Source of the DNA: Anaerobium acetethylicum
GTDB taxonomy: Bacteria; Bacillota; Clostridia; Lachnospirales; Lachnospiraceae
Assembly: GCF_900096945.1 (NCBI RefSeq)
Contig: NZ_FMKA01000016.1
Location: 1 to 64,000 of the forward strand
Length of the DNA stretch: 64,000 nucleotides
Direction: 5' to 3'
Position 1 is the first letter of the stretch. Every line of letters starts with the position of its first letter. The notes under the pieces are model-generated. The model did no database searches. It worked only from the letters and a program-made list of their open reading frames with translations, and was not told the DNA's origin. A program made the translations under genes and the position numbers. Positions 33,678 to 42,480 of this stretch are shown in pieces.

Positions 33678-35696
33678 TTGAAGAATAAAGCAGTTAAAGT
33701 AAAGAAATTCACTCGCAGAATGCAAAAAAAACTTGCAGTATTATTTATTATGATCATGCTGGCTTTAATTGGATTGGCAATGAGGATAACCCAGATACAT
33801 GCCCAGAACGGCGAGAAATATGCAAAGCAGGTACTTTCGCAGCAGGAATACGACAGCAGGACCCTTCCTTATAAGAGGGGGGACATCGTAGACAGGAAAG
33901 GAACTGTAATCGCCACAAGCGAAAAGGTCTATAATGTCATCGTGGACTGCAAGCTGATCAATTCTGATGAAGACTACGTGGAGCCGACGATAGCCGCTTT
34001 GATCAAATGCTTCGATGTTGAGGAGGCTGTTTTAAGGGAGGCCTTGGCGACAAGGGCAGACAGCCATTATTATGTCATGAAGAAGCAGCTTAGCTATGAG
34101 GAAATCCAGGATTTCGTCGTTTTGATGAATGACAAGGAGAACAACCCGGACATAAAGGGCGTATGGTTTGAAGAAGAATACCTCAGGAAATACCCGTATT
34201 CGACTCTTGCATCTGATCTCATCGGATTTACAGCCAAGGACAATGTCGGATACTGGGGGATTGAGGAATACTATAGCGAAACGCTGAACGGCACCAACGG
34301 CAGGGAATACGGATATCTGAATGATGATTCGAACCTTGAAAGGACCATCAAACCGGCTACGGACGGAAATACGGTCGTGTCGACAATTGATGTGAATATA
34401 CAAAATATTGTAGAAAAGCATATCAAGATCTTCAATGAGACCCATAATTTTGACGAAAGCGGATTGGGAAGCAAGAATACGGCCGTAATCATTATGGATC
34501 CCGATACGGGTGAAATACTTGCAGAGGCAAGCTACCCTGATTTTAATTTGAACGAGCCATATGATCTGTCATCGCTTTATACAGAAGAAGAAGTAAACGC
34601 GATGAGCAGCGAAACAAAAATGGAAACATTGAACGCCTTGTGGAGGAACTACTGCATCAGCGATACATTCGAACCAGGTTCGACTGCCAAGCCGTTCACG
34701 GTTGCGGCAGGTCTTGAGACGGGCAAACTTACAGGAAATGAAACATATGTCTGCGACGGAAGCGAGACTGTAAGCGGAAGCAAAATCAGATGCGTGAAAA
34801 GGACCGGGCACGGATTGGAAACGATTGAGCAGGCAATCATGAATTCCTGCAATGATGCCCTGATGCAGATGTCTTATGCCATCGGCATTGATACATTTGC
34901 GAAATACCAGAGCGTTTTCGGTTTCGGTAAAAAGACGAATGTGGACCTTCCGGGAGAGGTGAATGCAGCCAATCTGATGTATACGGCAGACACGATGACT
35001 GCAGTTGACCTGGCTACGAACTCGTTCGGCCAGAACTTTAATGTCACTATGACCCAGCTTGCTGCCGGATTTTCATCGCTTATTAATGGCGGATATTATT
35101 TCCAGCCTCACGTGGTCAATAAAATTCTGGATGCAAACGGGGGGACTGTCAAAACGATCAACCCGGTACTGCAGAAACAGACTATATCATTAGCCACATC
35201 TGAAAAGGTAAAACATTATCTTTACATGACGGTGCAGGAAGGTACCGGTAAAAGCGCAAAGGTTGACGGATACTCCATGGGTGGAAAGACAGGTACTGCA
35301 GAGAAGACACCGAGAGGCCAGGGGAACTATCTTGTCTCTTTCATTGGCTTTGCACCGGCTGATAAGCCTGAAGTAGTCATCTATGTCGTAATCGACGAGC
35401 CGAATATTGAAAATCAGGCACAGAGCTCAATGGCAACGAATCTCGCCAAGGACATCATGACTGAAGTATTGCCTTACATGAATATATTCCCGGATCAGGA
35501 AACAGCCGCAGAAGCAGAAGCAGCAGAAGCAGCAGAACCGGCTGCCGGCGGCACAGAGGCTGCCACTGAAACCCAGGCGGAAACGCCAGCTGGAGAGTCG
35601 GAAACCCCTGCATCCCAGAATCAGGGCAGCGCAGAAGAGAACCTTGATCCTGAGACAGGCGAATCCCTTGATCCAAATGCAAGTATATTTGAGTAG
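33678..35696 (+). CDS. Class B penicillin-binding protein (FtsI/PBP2B/SpoVD type)
   Basis: A 672-residue monofunctional transpeptidase with an N-terminal membrane helix (LAVLFIMIMLALIGLAMRI) and a dimerisation domain (YKRGDIVDRKGTVIA). The transpeptidase domain has SxxK as PGSTAKPF, SxN as NSCND and KTG as GGKTGTAEK. No PASTA domain follows. Instead there is a low-complexity tail rich in Ala, Glu, Pro and Thr over the last about 60 residues. The dcw position suggests the septal enzyme. The start is TTG 33678, with AGGTG upstream; no ATG is suitably placed. A terminator and a repeat separate it from mraY. Confidence 0.9.
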   Translation: MKNKAVKVKKFTRRMQKKLAVLFIMIMLALIGLAMRITQIHAQNGEKYAKQVLSQQEYDSRTLPYKRGDIVDRKGTVIATSEKVYNVIVDCKLINSDEDYVEPTIAALIKCFDVEEAVLREALATRADSHYYVMKKQLSYEEIQDFVVLMNDKENNPDIKGVWFEEEYLRKYPYSTLASDLIGFTAKDNVGYWGIEEYYSETLNGTNGREYGYLNDDSNLERTIKPATDGNTVVSTIDVNIQNIVEKHIKIFNETHNFDESGLGSKNTAVIIMDPDTGEILAEASYPDFNLNEPYDLSSLYTEEEVNAMSSETKMETLNALWRNYCISDTFEPGSTAKPFTVAAGLETGKLTGNETYVCDGSETVSGSKIRCVKRTGHGLETIEQAIMNSCNDALMQMSYAIGIDTFAKYQSVFGFGKKTNVDLPGEVNAANLMYTADTMTAVDLATNSFGQNFNVTMTQLAAGFSSLINGGYYFQPHVVNKILDANGGTVKTINPVLQKQTISLATSEKVKHYLYMTVQEGTGKSAKVDGYSMGGKTGTAEKTPRGQGNYLVSFIGFAPADKPEVVIYVVIDEPNIENQAQSSMATNLAKDIMTEVLPYMNIFPDQETAAEAEAAEAAEPAAGGTEAATETQAETPAGESETPASQNQGSAEENLDPETGESLDPNASIFE

Positions 35697-35751
35697 GAAA
35701 GTGAAAGCTTCTAAATACCTTTTCGGGACCGCATGACTGTCTGGTTTCCTT

Positions 35752-35807
35752 CAAATCCCATAAAAGTGGAACCATATATCAAACACTTTTATGGGATTTG
35801 TTTGTTT
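35752..35807 (+). terminator. Terminator after the PBP gene
   Basis: Perfect 17-bp stem (35752-35768 with 35784-35800), core AAATCCCATAAAAGTG, followed by TTTGTTTT. It splits the dcw cluster into two transcription units. Confidence 0.85.
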
Positions 35808-35820
35808 TAACGGGAGTTCG

Positions 35821-35971
35821 GTTACTGTTCACTCCGTGACCAGTAACACGCTTCGCGATGCACAGAAATGGTTGAAATGCACCATTTCGTGCTGTAATCC
35901 TCGGGTTTTATGTGACTTTCGCTCCGCTGCACTCACAAAAACACCTCGCGCCGGATGACGTATGAACAGTA
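35821..35971. repeat. Composite palindromic repeat at the dcw gap
   Basis: 35821-35871 is the inverted twin of 15003-15053 (2 mismatches in 51). It contains GTTACTGTTCAC/GTGACCAGTAAC and GAAATGG/CCATTTC stems. Further on, CACAAAAACACCTCGCG is the inverse of the TCGCAAGGTGTTTTTATG module of the other copies, and ATGAACAGTAAC repeats the terminal half-site. Confidence 0.8.
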
Positions 35972-36012
35972 ACGGAGTTCGCTCATATATACACGAACCA
36001 GGTGATACAGGG

Positions 36013-36041
36013 TTGATAAATGGCAGAAAAAGAACTATACT
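36013..36041 (+). promoter_or_regulatory. Promoter of the mraY-murD-ftsW-ftsQ unit
   Basis: TTGATA (36013-36018), 17-bp spacer, TATACT (36036-36041), about 90 bp before mraY. It supports a second, separate dcw transcription unit. Confidence 0.75.
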
Positions 36042-36132
36042 AGTTGAAGATTGCAGAAGCAGAGGATAAAACGGTAAATTTTCCGGGAAAACATCCGATG
36101 TATAAATAGAAAAGAAATTAAGAGGTGCAGAA

Positions 36133-37089
36133 ATGAACAATTCATTTGTAATGCCGGCTCTTATTGCATTTGGCGTAAGCACGGCATTGAGTCCGGTAGT
36201 AATACCATTTTTAAAGAAGCTGAAATTCGGTCAGAACGTCAGAGATGACGGGCCTCAGTCCCATCTGAAGAAAAGCGGTACCCCCACAATGGGCGGGGTC
36301 ATCATACTGGCGGGAATCCTGGCTTCATGCCTGTTTTATGTGAAAGATTATCCGAAAATAATGCCGATCCTTCTGATGACCCTTGGGTTTGGAATAATCG
36401 GATTTCTGGACGACTATATAAAAATCGTTAAAAAACGTTCCGAGGGGCTGACTCCCAGACAGAAAATGTTCGGACAGCTGCTTGTTACAGCAGTATTTGC
36501 CTTCTACATGCTGAAAATTTCGGATGTGGGCCTTGAGATGCTGGTTCCGTTCTCGGGCGGAAAATTCTGGGATATAGGGATTTTGGCAGTTCCTTTGATG
36601 TTCGTTGCCATCCTGGGCACTGTCAACGGGGCTAATTTTACAGATGGTCTTGATGGCCTTGCTTCGACGGTAACAGTCGTAGTAGCAGGCTTTTTTACAT
36701 TTACTGCATCAGCAGCGGGAAGCGGGATAGAACCAGTAACGGCTGCTGTCCTGGGAAGCCTGATGGGATTCCTGCTGTTCAATGTCTACCCGGCGAAGGT
36801 ATTCATGGGAGATACGGGATCACTGGCACTGGGTGGCTTTGTTGCTGCAACCGCCTACATGCTGAGGATGCCGCTGTTTATACTGATCGTTGGAATCATC
36901 TATCTTGCAGAGGTTATTTCGGTAATGCTTCAGGTCACTTACTTCAAGAAGACTAGCGGCAAGAGGCTGTTTAAAATGGCTCCGATACACCATCATTTTG
37001 AACTGTGCGGATGGTCAGAGACGAGAGTAGTTGCAGTGTTTTCAATAATAACGGCTGTGTTATGCCTTGTGGCGTTGCTGGCCCTGTAA
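36133..37089 (+). CDS. mraY: Phospho-MurNAc-pentapeptide translocase MraY
   Basis: A 318-residue ten-helix membrane enzyme that makes lipid I from UDP-MurNAc-pentapeptide and undecaprenyl phosphate. Motifs are DDGPQSHLKKSGTPTMGG (residues about 38-55), FLDDYIK, NFTDGLDGLA and the HHH signature APIHHHFELCGWSE near the C-terminus. A GAGGTG ribosome site precedes the ATG. In most dcw clusters murE and/or murF lie just upstream; here a terminator, a repeat and a new promoter take that place. Confidence 0.95.
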   Translation: MNNSFVMPALIAFGVSTALSPVVIPFLKKLKFGQNVRDDGPQSHLKKSGTPTMGGVIILAGILASCLFYVKDYPKIMPILLMTLGFGIIGFLDDYIKIVKKRSEGLTPRQKMFGQLLVTAVFAFYMLKISDVGLEMLVPFSGGKFWDIGILAVPLMFVAILGTVNGANFTDGLDGLASTVTVVVAGFFTFTASAAGSGIEPVTAAVLGSLMGFLLFNVYPAKVFMGDTGSLALGGFVAATAYMLRMPLFILIVGIIYLAEVISVMLQVTYFKKTSGKRLFKMAPIHHHFELCGWSETRVVAVFSIITAVLCLVALLAL

Positions 37090-37104
37090 ATACGGAGGGA
37101 AGAA

Positions 37105-38466
37105 ATGGACTTTAAAGGTAAAAGGGTACTGGTAGCAGGTACCGGACTTAGTGGAATCAGTGCAGCCCGGCTGCTTGAAAAGAAACATGCAGAAGTCATT
37201 CTGTATGACGGGAACGAAGCCCTGAAGGAAGAAGACATAAGGAGCAGGTTCGAGGAAGGAACGGAAGCGGAAATCGTCATAGGAGAACTTCCGGACAGAA
37301 TCGTCGATGCACTTGACCTGACGGTGTTCAGCCCCGGGATTCCTCTGGACACACCGGCTGCTGTCAAGCTGAAGACGAAGAATGTTAAAATCTGGGGAGA
37401 AATCGAGCTGGCATACCAGGCAGGAAAAGGCAGGGTAGCTGCAATCACCGGTACGAACGGAAAGACCACCACCACAGCCCTGGTGGGAGAGATCATGAAG
37501 AACTATTTTGACAGCGTTTATGTCGTTGGAAATATAGGTACTCCTTATACGGGCGCGGCTCTCGAAATGACGGACGACACGGTTACTGTAGCAGAAGTCA
37601 GCAGCTTCCAGCTTGAGACGATTGAGAACTTCAGGCCGGATGTAAGCGCGATCCTCAACATCACGCCCGACCATCTTGACAGACATAAGACGATGGAGAA
37701 CTACATTGCGGAGAAAGAAAAGATTGCAATGAACCAGAGGAGCACAGACACCTGCGTGCTGAATTTTGACGACGCGGTGACCAGAAAGTTCGGGGAAGGC
37801 CTCCAGACGAAAGTACTTTATTTCAGCCGTTTTGAAGAGCTTCAAAAGGGCGTGTATCTGAAAAGCGGGGCGATCTGCTACAATGATGGCAGCCGCATAA
37901 CGGAAATATGCCGGCTTGATGAACTGAAGCTGCTGGGAAGCCATAATCATGAAAATGTAATGGCGGCAGCTGCAATCGGTATCAGCATGGGCGTTCCAAT
38001 GGATGTAATCAGAAAGACGGTTAGAGAATTCGTAGCTGTCGAGCACAGAATCGAGTATGTGGCAGAAAAGAATGGCGTCAAATATTATAATGACTCAAAG
38101 GGAACAAATCCCGATGCTGCCATAAAGGGCATTCAGGCAATGGTCACTCCGACACTTCTGATCGGCGGAGGGTATGACAAGAATTCGGAATACGAAGAAT
38201 GGATTGAGGCTTTTGACGGCAAAGTCAAGCTGCTGGTACTGATCGGCCAGACCAGGGAAAAGATTGCGAAGGCAGCAGCTGACTGCGGATTTACGAACGT
38301 AAGGTTTGCAGACAGTTTGGAAGAAGCTGTTAAGATCTGCGCTGCCGAGGCAGTCAGCGGAGATTCGGTTCTGCTGTCGCCTGCATGTGCAAGCTGGGGG
38401 ATGTTTAAGAACTATGAAGAACGAGGCAGAATGTTCAAGGAGTATGTCTATCATTTAGAGGGGTGA
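37105..38466 (+). CDS. murD: UDP-MurNAc-L-Ala:D-Glu ligase MurD
   Basis: A 453-residue cytoplasmic Mur ligase adding D-glutamate, the second stem-peptide residue. It has an N-terminal Rossmann-like UDP-binding domain (VLVAGTGLSGISAARLL), ATP loop GTNGKTTTT near residue 117, ITPDHLDRH, and the C-terminal domain with YYNDSKGTNPDA and SPACASWGMF. GGAGGG precedes ATG 37105. Followed by ftsW after 4 bp. Confidence 0.95.
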   Translation: MDFKGKRVLVAGTGLSGISAARLLEKKHAEVILYDGNEALKEEDIRSRFEEGTEAEIVIGELPDRIVDALDLTVFSPGIPLDTPAAVKLKTKNVKIWGEIELAYQAGKGRVAAITGTNGKTTTTALVGEIMKNYFDSVYVVGNIGTPYTGAALEMTDDTVTVAEVSSFQLETIENFRPDVSAILNITPDHLDRHKTMENYIAEKEKIAMNQRSTDTCVLNFDDAVTRKFGEGLQTKVLYFSRFEELQKGVYLKSGAICYNDGSRITEICRLDELKLLGSHNHENVMAAAAIGISMGVPMDVIRKTVREFVAVEHRIEYVAEKNGVKYYNDSKGTNPDAAIKGIQAMVTPTLLIGGGYDKNSEYEEWIEAFDGKVKLLVLIGQTREKIAKAAADCGFTNVRFADSLEEAVKICAAEAVSGDSVLLSPACASWGMFKNYEERGRMFKEYVYHLEG

Positions 38467-38470
38467 TTAA

Positions 38471-39634
38471 GTGGCGCAGAGAATCAGAGAAAGACGAAGG
38501 AAAAATAAAGAAGGCCTGTATTTCGATTACAGCCTCCTGTTCATAGTGATATTCCTGGTGAGTTTCGGGCTGATCATGCTTTACAGCGCAAGTTCCTTCG
38601 AAGCCCAGGTCAAATTCGGCCACTCGTCCTATTATTTAAAAAAGCAGCTTTTATGTACAGCAATAGGGTCTGCGTTTCTGATCATTCTGACTTTGATCGA
38701 TTACCGATTCTGGCGTTTCCTGAGGATTCCCATCTACATTGTCGGCCTGTGCCTTATATTTCTTGTAAGGACACCACTTGGAATTACGGCAAACGGCGCA
38801 ACCAGATGGGTCAGCCTGCCGGGCGGATTTTCCTTCCAGCCTTCTGAAGTCGCAAAGGTCGCCGTCATCATATTTTTCTCGGATGCTCTCTGCAGACTTG
38901 GAAAGAGCATACAGAAACCATCGTCTCTGGTCAAGCTGGCCATATACGGAATGCCGTTTCTCCTGGCGATCATGTTCCTGACAGACAATATGAGTACGAC
39001 AATCATACTGGCGGGAATCATTTTTGTAATGATATTCGTTGCGACGCCACAGTACGGAAGGTTCGTGGTCCTGGGACTCGGGGTGCTGGCTATTGCAGGA
39101 GGAATGATTTATGCCATTTCGGCAGAACTGATACCTTCGGAAATCAGCTTCAGGCTTGTAAGGATACAGACATGGCTGAATCCTGAGGCATATGCCCAGG
39201 AAGGTGGGTTTCAGACCATGCAGGCATTGTATGCAATAGGTTCCGGCGGCGTATTTGGAAAAGGGCTTGGTAAAAGCATACAGAAGATTGATTTCCTCCC
39301 GGAAGCCCAGAACGATATGATATTTTCAGTAATCTGCGAAGAATTGGGCGTGGTCGGTGGAATTGCTGTAATACTCCTGTTCCTGCTTCTGCTCTGGAGG
39401 TTCATGATCATTGCCAATAATGCCCCTGATCTTTTTGGTTCCATGCTGGTGGTAGGAGTAATGAGCCATATAGCCCTGCAGGTAGTCTTCAATATAGCCG
39501 TTGTTACCAATACCATTCCGAATACGGGTATAACACTTCCGTTCATCAGTTACGGAGGGACTTCAGTAATATTCCTGATGGCAGAGATGGGGCTTGTGCT
39601 CAGTGTATCAAAGAGGATCAGGCTGGAAGACTAA
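38471..39634 (+). CDS. ftsW: SEDS-family peptidoglycan polymerase FtsW
   Basis: A 387-residue polytopic membrane protein. The SEDS family is recognised from YSLLFIVIFLVSFGLIMLYS, GGFSFQPSEVAKVAVIIFF, LPEAQNDMIFSVICEELG and the C-terminal GITLPFISYGGTS. SEDS proteins polymerise glycan strands from lipid II together with a class B PBP, here probably the product of the 33678 gene. The start is GTG 38471, next to the murD stop. murG, commonly the next gene, is missing. Confidence 0.94.
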   Translation: MAQRIRERRRKNKEGLYFDYSLLFIVIFLVSFGLIMLYSASSFEAQVKFGHSSYYLKKQLLCTAIGSAFLIILTLIDYRFWRFLRIPIYIVGLCLIFLVRTPLGITANGATRWVSLPGGFSFQPSEVAKVAVIIFFSDALCRLGKSIQKPSSLVKLAIYGMPFLLAIMFLTDNMSTTIILAGIIFVMIFVATPQYGRFVVLGLGVLAIAGGMIYAISAELIPSEISFRLVRIQTWLNPEAYAQEGGFQTMQALYAIGSGGVFGKGLGKSIQKIDFLPEAQNDMIFSVICEELGVVGGIAVILLFLLLLWRFMIIANNAPDLFGSMLVVGVMSHIALQVVFNIAVVTNTIPNTGITLPFISYGGTSVIFLMAEMGLVLSVSKRIRLED

Positions 39635-39712
39635 ATAAGGATGAAATCATGCAGCTTGAAAGGACAAAATCCTGGACGGCTGTAAAATCAGAAAGGAGGT
39701 GGCGGCATCCGG

Positions 39713-40465
39713 ATGGAAGTAAATGGAAAACAGAAAGGAAGCACAAAGCTCGGGAAGGCAGTATTGATCATGCTGGGAGCGGCACTTGTTTTAGCGATAC
39801 TCGTGCTGGGGGTCTTTACGATTACCGGACTTGAGATTGAAGGAAACGAGCATTATTCAAAGAAAGAACTTGAAAAGCTTCTTATGCAGGAAAAGTTCGA
39901 CAGCAATTCCCTCTATTTCTATTGGAAATATAAGTACGGAGAACCGGAAGAAATCCCTTTTATTGATACCATTGAAGTGGAAATGCTGTCGCCCCACAAG
40001 CTGAAGGTCACTGTTTATGAAAAGGATATAGTGGGTTATGTTGAATATCTTGGAAACTGCATGTATTTTGACAAGGACGGAATCGTTGTAGAAAGCTCGG
40101 GTGAAGTGGTGGAGGGCTTTCCGCTGGTTAAGGGGCTGTCTTTCGATCACATGGTCCTTCACGAAGCGCTTCCGGTTGAGGATGCAGAGGTGTTTAAAAT
40201 CATACTTAATCTGACGCAGCTTTTCAAAAAGTATAGCATCAAACCCGACAAGATTTATTTCAGCGACGACCTGCAGATGACACTCTTTTTTGACAAGGCA
40301 AGAGTCCTGCTGGGGGATGATGGAAATATTAATGAAAAGATTGTGAGGCTGCAGAACCTGCTGCCTGGTCTGGAGGGACTTGAGGGCAGCCTGCATATGG
40401 AAAACTTTAGTGAGAATACCGAAAACATAACATTTGAAAAAAAGTCAAAGGCAGTGCAGAATTAA
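39713..40465 (+). CDS. ftsQ: Division protein FtsQ/DivIB
   Basis: A 250-residue bitopic protein with a short cytoplasmic N-terminus, one membrane helix (AVLIMLGAALVLAILVLGVF), then a POTRA-like domain (ITGLEIEGNEHYSKKELEKL) and a beta domain (VTVYEKDIVGYVEYLGNCMY). Its position between ftsW and ftsZ and its topology fit FtsQ/DivIB, which bridges FtsL/FtsB and the septal synthase. ATG 39713 follows AAGGAGGT at a long 12-nt gap. ftsA does not follow; the next gene is ftsZ with its own promoter. Confidence 0.88.
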   Translation: MEVNGKQKGSTKLGKAVLIMLGAALVLAILVLGVFTITGLEIEGNEHYSKKELEKLLMQEKFDSNSLYFYWKYKYGEPEEIPFIDTIEVEMLSPHKLKVTVYEKDIVGYVEYLGNCMYFDKDGIVVESSGEVVEGFPLVKGLSFDHMVLHEALPVEDAEVFKIILNLTQLFKKYSIKPDKIYFSDDLQMTLFFDKARVLLGDDGNINEKIVRLQNLLPGLEGLEGSLHMENFSENTENITFEKKSKAVQN

Positions 40466-40487
40466 TTGCCGAAAACAAAAATTTGGG

Positions 40488-40516
40488 TTGATAAATTTTC
40501 AAATAAAAGATATTAT
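40488..40516 (+). promoter_or_regulatory. Promoter of ftsZ
   Basis: TTGATA (40488-40493), 17-bp spacer, TATTAT (40511-40516), in the AT-rich gap after ftsQ. Confidence 0.8.
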
Positions 40517-40568
40517 ATAAAGTAAAGATGTAACTTGGGACAAAGTAATTGTTGAAGGAGGAAATACC

Positions 40569-41729
40569 TTGCTTGAAATTATGACTAATGAAGCTGAATC
40601 TGCTGCAAAGATTATTGTAATCGGTGTGGGTGGGGCAGGCAATAATGCTGTAAATAGAATGGTTGAAGAAAATATCGGGGGTGTTGAATTTATTGGAATC
40701 AATACCGACAAACAGGCGTTGCAGCTTTGTAAGGCACCAACCCCTATCCAGATAGGTGAAAAACTCACAAAAGGCCTTGGCGCAGGAGCAAAACCTGAAG
40801 TTGGCGAAAAGGCAGCTGAGGAAAACGAAGATGAACTTGCACAGGCTATGAAGGGTGCAGATATGGTATTTGTAACCTGTGGAATGGGCGGCGGAACAGG
40901 AACAGGAGCAGCCCCTGTAGTTGCAAAGATAGCGAAAGACATGGGAATCCTGACGATCGGTGTCGTTACAAAGCCTTTCAAATTTGAAGCAAAGACAAGA
41001 ATGAACAATGCGCTTTCAGGAATTGAAAAACTGAAGGAAAGCGTTGACACCCTGATTGTAATACCAAACGACAAGCTTCTTGAAATTGTTGACCGCAGGA
41101 CGACAATGCCAGATGCCCTTAAGAAGGCAGATGAAGTGCTTCAGCAGGCGGTTCAGGGAATTACAGACCTGATCAACCTTCCGGCACTGATCAACCTGGA
41201 CTTTGCTGACGTGCAGACGGTAATGACAGATAAAGGAATTGCCCATATCGGTATCGGAAAAGCAAAAGGCGATGACAAAGCGATTGAAGCTGTTAAACAG
41301 GCTGTCGCAAGCCCTCTGCTTGAAACAACAATCGCAGGAGCTTCTCACGTAATCATCAATATTTCCGGCGATATCACCCTTATGGATGCTAACGATGCAG
41401 CAAGCTATGTACAGGATCTGGCAGGAGACAATGCCAATATCATTTTCGGTGCTATGTTCGATGACACATATCCAGATGAAGCCAGCATAACGGTTATAGC
41501 AACGGGACTTGACTCAGCTCCTTCAGGAGTGGCTATGTCAAGCTTCTCATATACAAACAGCAATTTTACAGGTGCGGCGGCAAAGAAGCCTGAGGCAGGA
41601 TTTGCATCAGCAAAGACTCCGTCATTCACAAACCCTGTTTCAGGAATGATAAAACCACAGGCACCTGAAAGTGCTGTGGAGGAAAGAGCGATCAAGATTC
41701 CAGAATTCCTTCAGAAAAACAGAAGATAA
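40569..41729 (+). CDS. ftsZ: Cell division GTPase FtsZ
   Basis: A 386-residue tubulin homologue that forms the Z ring. [16 protein letters not shown], the tubulin signature [24 protein letters not shown] and a C-terminal conserved peptide ([12 protein letters not shown]) are visible; the linker before it is about 50 residues. The start is TTG 40569, 7 nt after AAGGAGG; the next in-frame ATG (40581, MTNE) is too far from that site. It has its own promoter. No ftsA neighbour is present. Confidence 0.96.
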   Translation: MLEIMTNEAESAAKIIVIGVGGAGNNAVNRMVEENIGGVEFIGINTDKQALQLCKAPTPIQIGEKLTKGLGAGAKPEVGEKAAEENEDELAQAMKGADMVFVTCGMGGGTGTGAAPVVAKIAKDMGILTIGVVTKPFKFEAKTRMNNALSGIEKLKESVDTLIVIPNDKLLEIVDRRTTMPDALKKADEVLQQAVQGITDLINLPALINLDFADVQTVMTDKGIAHIGIGKAKGDDKAIEAVKQAVASPLLETTIAGASHVIINISGDITLMDANDAASYVQDLAGDNANIIFGAMFDDTYPDEASITVIATGLDSAPSGVAMSSFSYTNSNFTGAAAKKPEAGFASAKTPSFTNPVSGMIKPQAPESAVEERAIKIPEFLQKNRR

Positions 41730-41743
41730 GAGAGCATTATATG

Positions 41744-41780
41744 ATCAGCACCTCCGGAGAACCGGCGGTGCTGATTGTTT
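41744..41780 (+). terminator. Terminator after ftsZ
   Basis: ATCAGCACCTCCGG (41744-41757) pairs with CCGGCGGTGCTGAT (41762-41775), one mismatch, loop AGAA, followed by TGTTTG. Confidence 0.7.
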
Positions 41781-41809
41781 GTGACTGTGAGGATGCTGTC
41801 CTGAACAGC
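41779..41809. repeat. Diverged copy of the palindromic repeat core
   Basis: GTGACTGTGAGGATGCTGTC then CTGAACAGC parallels GTGACTATGAAGGACGTAGTCCTGAATAGTC in the 12273-12421 copy. Confidence 0.45.
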
Positions 41810-41837
41810 AAAGAGGCGATTGTGGAGGAGAGAAAAA

Positions 41838-42290
41838 ATGAAATGTCCATACTGTAATCAGGAAACCACGAGGGTAATAGATTCAAGGCCCGCAGACGAC
41901 AACAGTTCGATAAGGCGGCGCAGGCTCTGCGATGAATGCGGAAAGCGCTTTACTACATACGAGAAAGTCGAGACGATACCGCTCATAGTTATAAAGAAGG
42001 ACAATAACCGGGAGCAGTACGACAGATCGAAGATTGAGGCAGGTGTCCTCAGGGCATGCCATAAAAGGCCTGTATCGGTGAACCAGATCAATGCTCTTGT
42101 GGATGAAGTCGAAACAGAAATCTTCAACCGTGAGGAAAAAGAGATAGAAAGCAAGCTGATTGGGGAAATCGTAATGGACAAGCTGAAGGATCTGGAGGCA
42201 GTAGCCTACGTACGATTTGCGTCGGTCTACCGCGAATTCAAGGATATCAACACCTTTATGAACGAACTCAAGAAGATATTAGATAAATAA
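41838..42290 (+). CDS. nrdR: Ribonucleotide reductase repressor NrdR
   Basis: A 150-residue regulator. The N-terminal zinc ribbon has CPYC at residues 3-6 and CDEC near 31-34, followed by an ATP-cone domain (IVIKKDNNREQYDRSKIEAG). NrdR senses ATP/dATP and represses ribonucleotide reductase genes. ATG 41838 follows GGAGGAG; a TTG at 41820 is rejected. No nrd gene lies in this window, so its targets are elsewhere. Confidence 0.95.
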   Translation: MKCPYCNQETTRVIDSRPADDNSSIRRRRLCDECGKRFTTYEKVETIPLIVIKKDNNREQYDRSKIEAGVLRACHKRPVSVNQINALVDEVETEIFNREEKEIESKLIGEIVMDKLKDLEAVAYVRFASVYREFKDINTFMNELKKILDK

Positions 42291-42480
42291 TCCGGAATAG
42301 TTACATATAACCGGTAGTCCGGCAGTAAGCCGGTGAATAGGAGTAATTCCTGCAATTTCCACGGCAGGGGTATAAAAGCAGCAGACAATAAGACAGCCGC
42401 ACACTGACTTATTGTCTGTTGCTACGAGTGGGCAGGCATGAGGGCAGCCTTCGGACAGAGGGCTGCCATAAGGAGAAAAA
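42291..42480 (+). other. Structured leader upstream of truA
   Basis: About 190 bp without a gene but with several stems. These are a repeat-like GGAATAGTTACATATAACC start, CCGGCAGTAAGCCGG (42318-42332 region), CCTGC/GCAGG, an 11-bp perfect stem CAGACAATAAG/CTTATTGTCTG (42382-42392 with 42408-42418), and GGCAGCC/GGCTGCC (42443-42449 with 42461-42467) ending just before the AGGAG of truA. It may contain a terminator or a translation-control leader; no known riboswitch is recognised. Confidence 0.5.

Noticed and set aside
39649-39834. 61-codon ORF between ftsW and ftsQ
   Set aside because: Overlaps the start and ribosome site of ftsQ in another frame; no family features.
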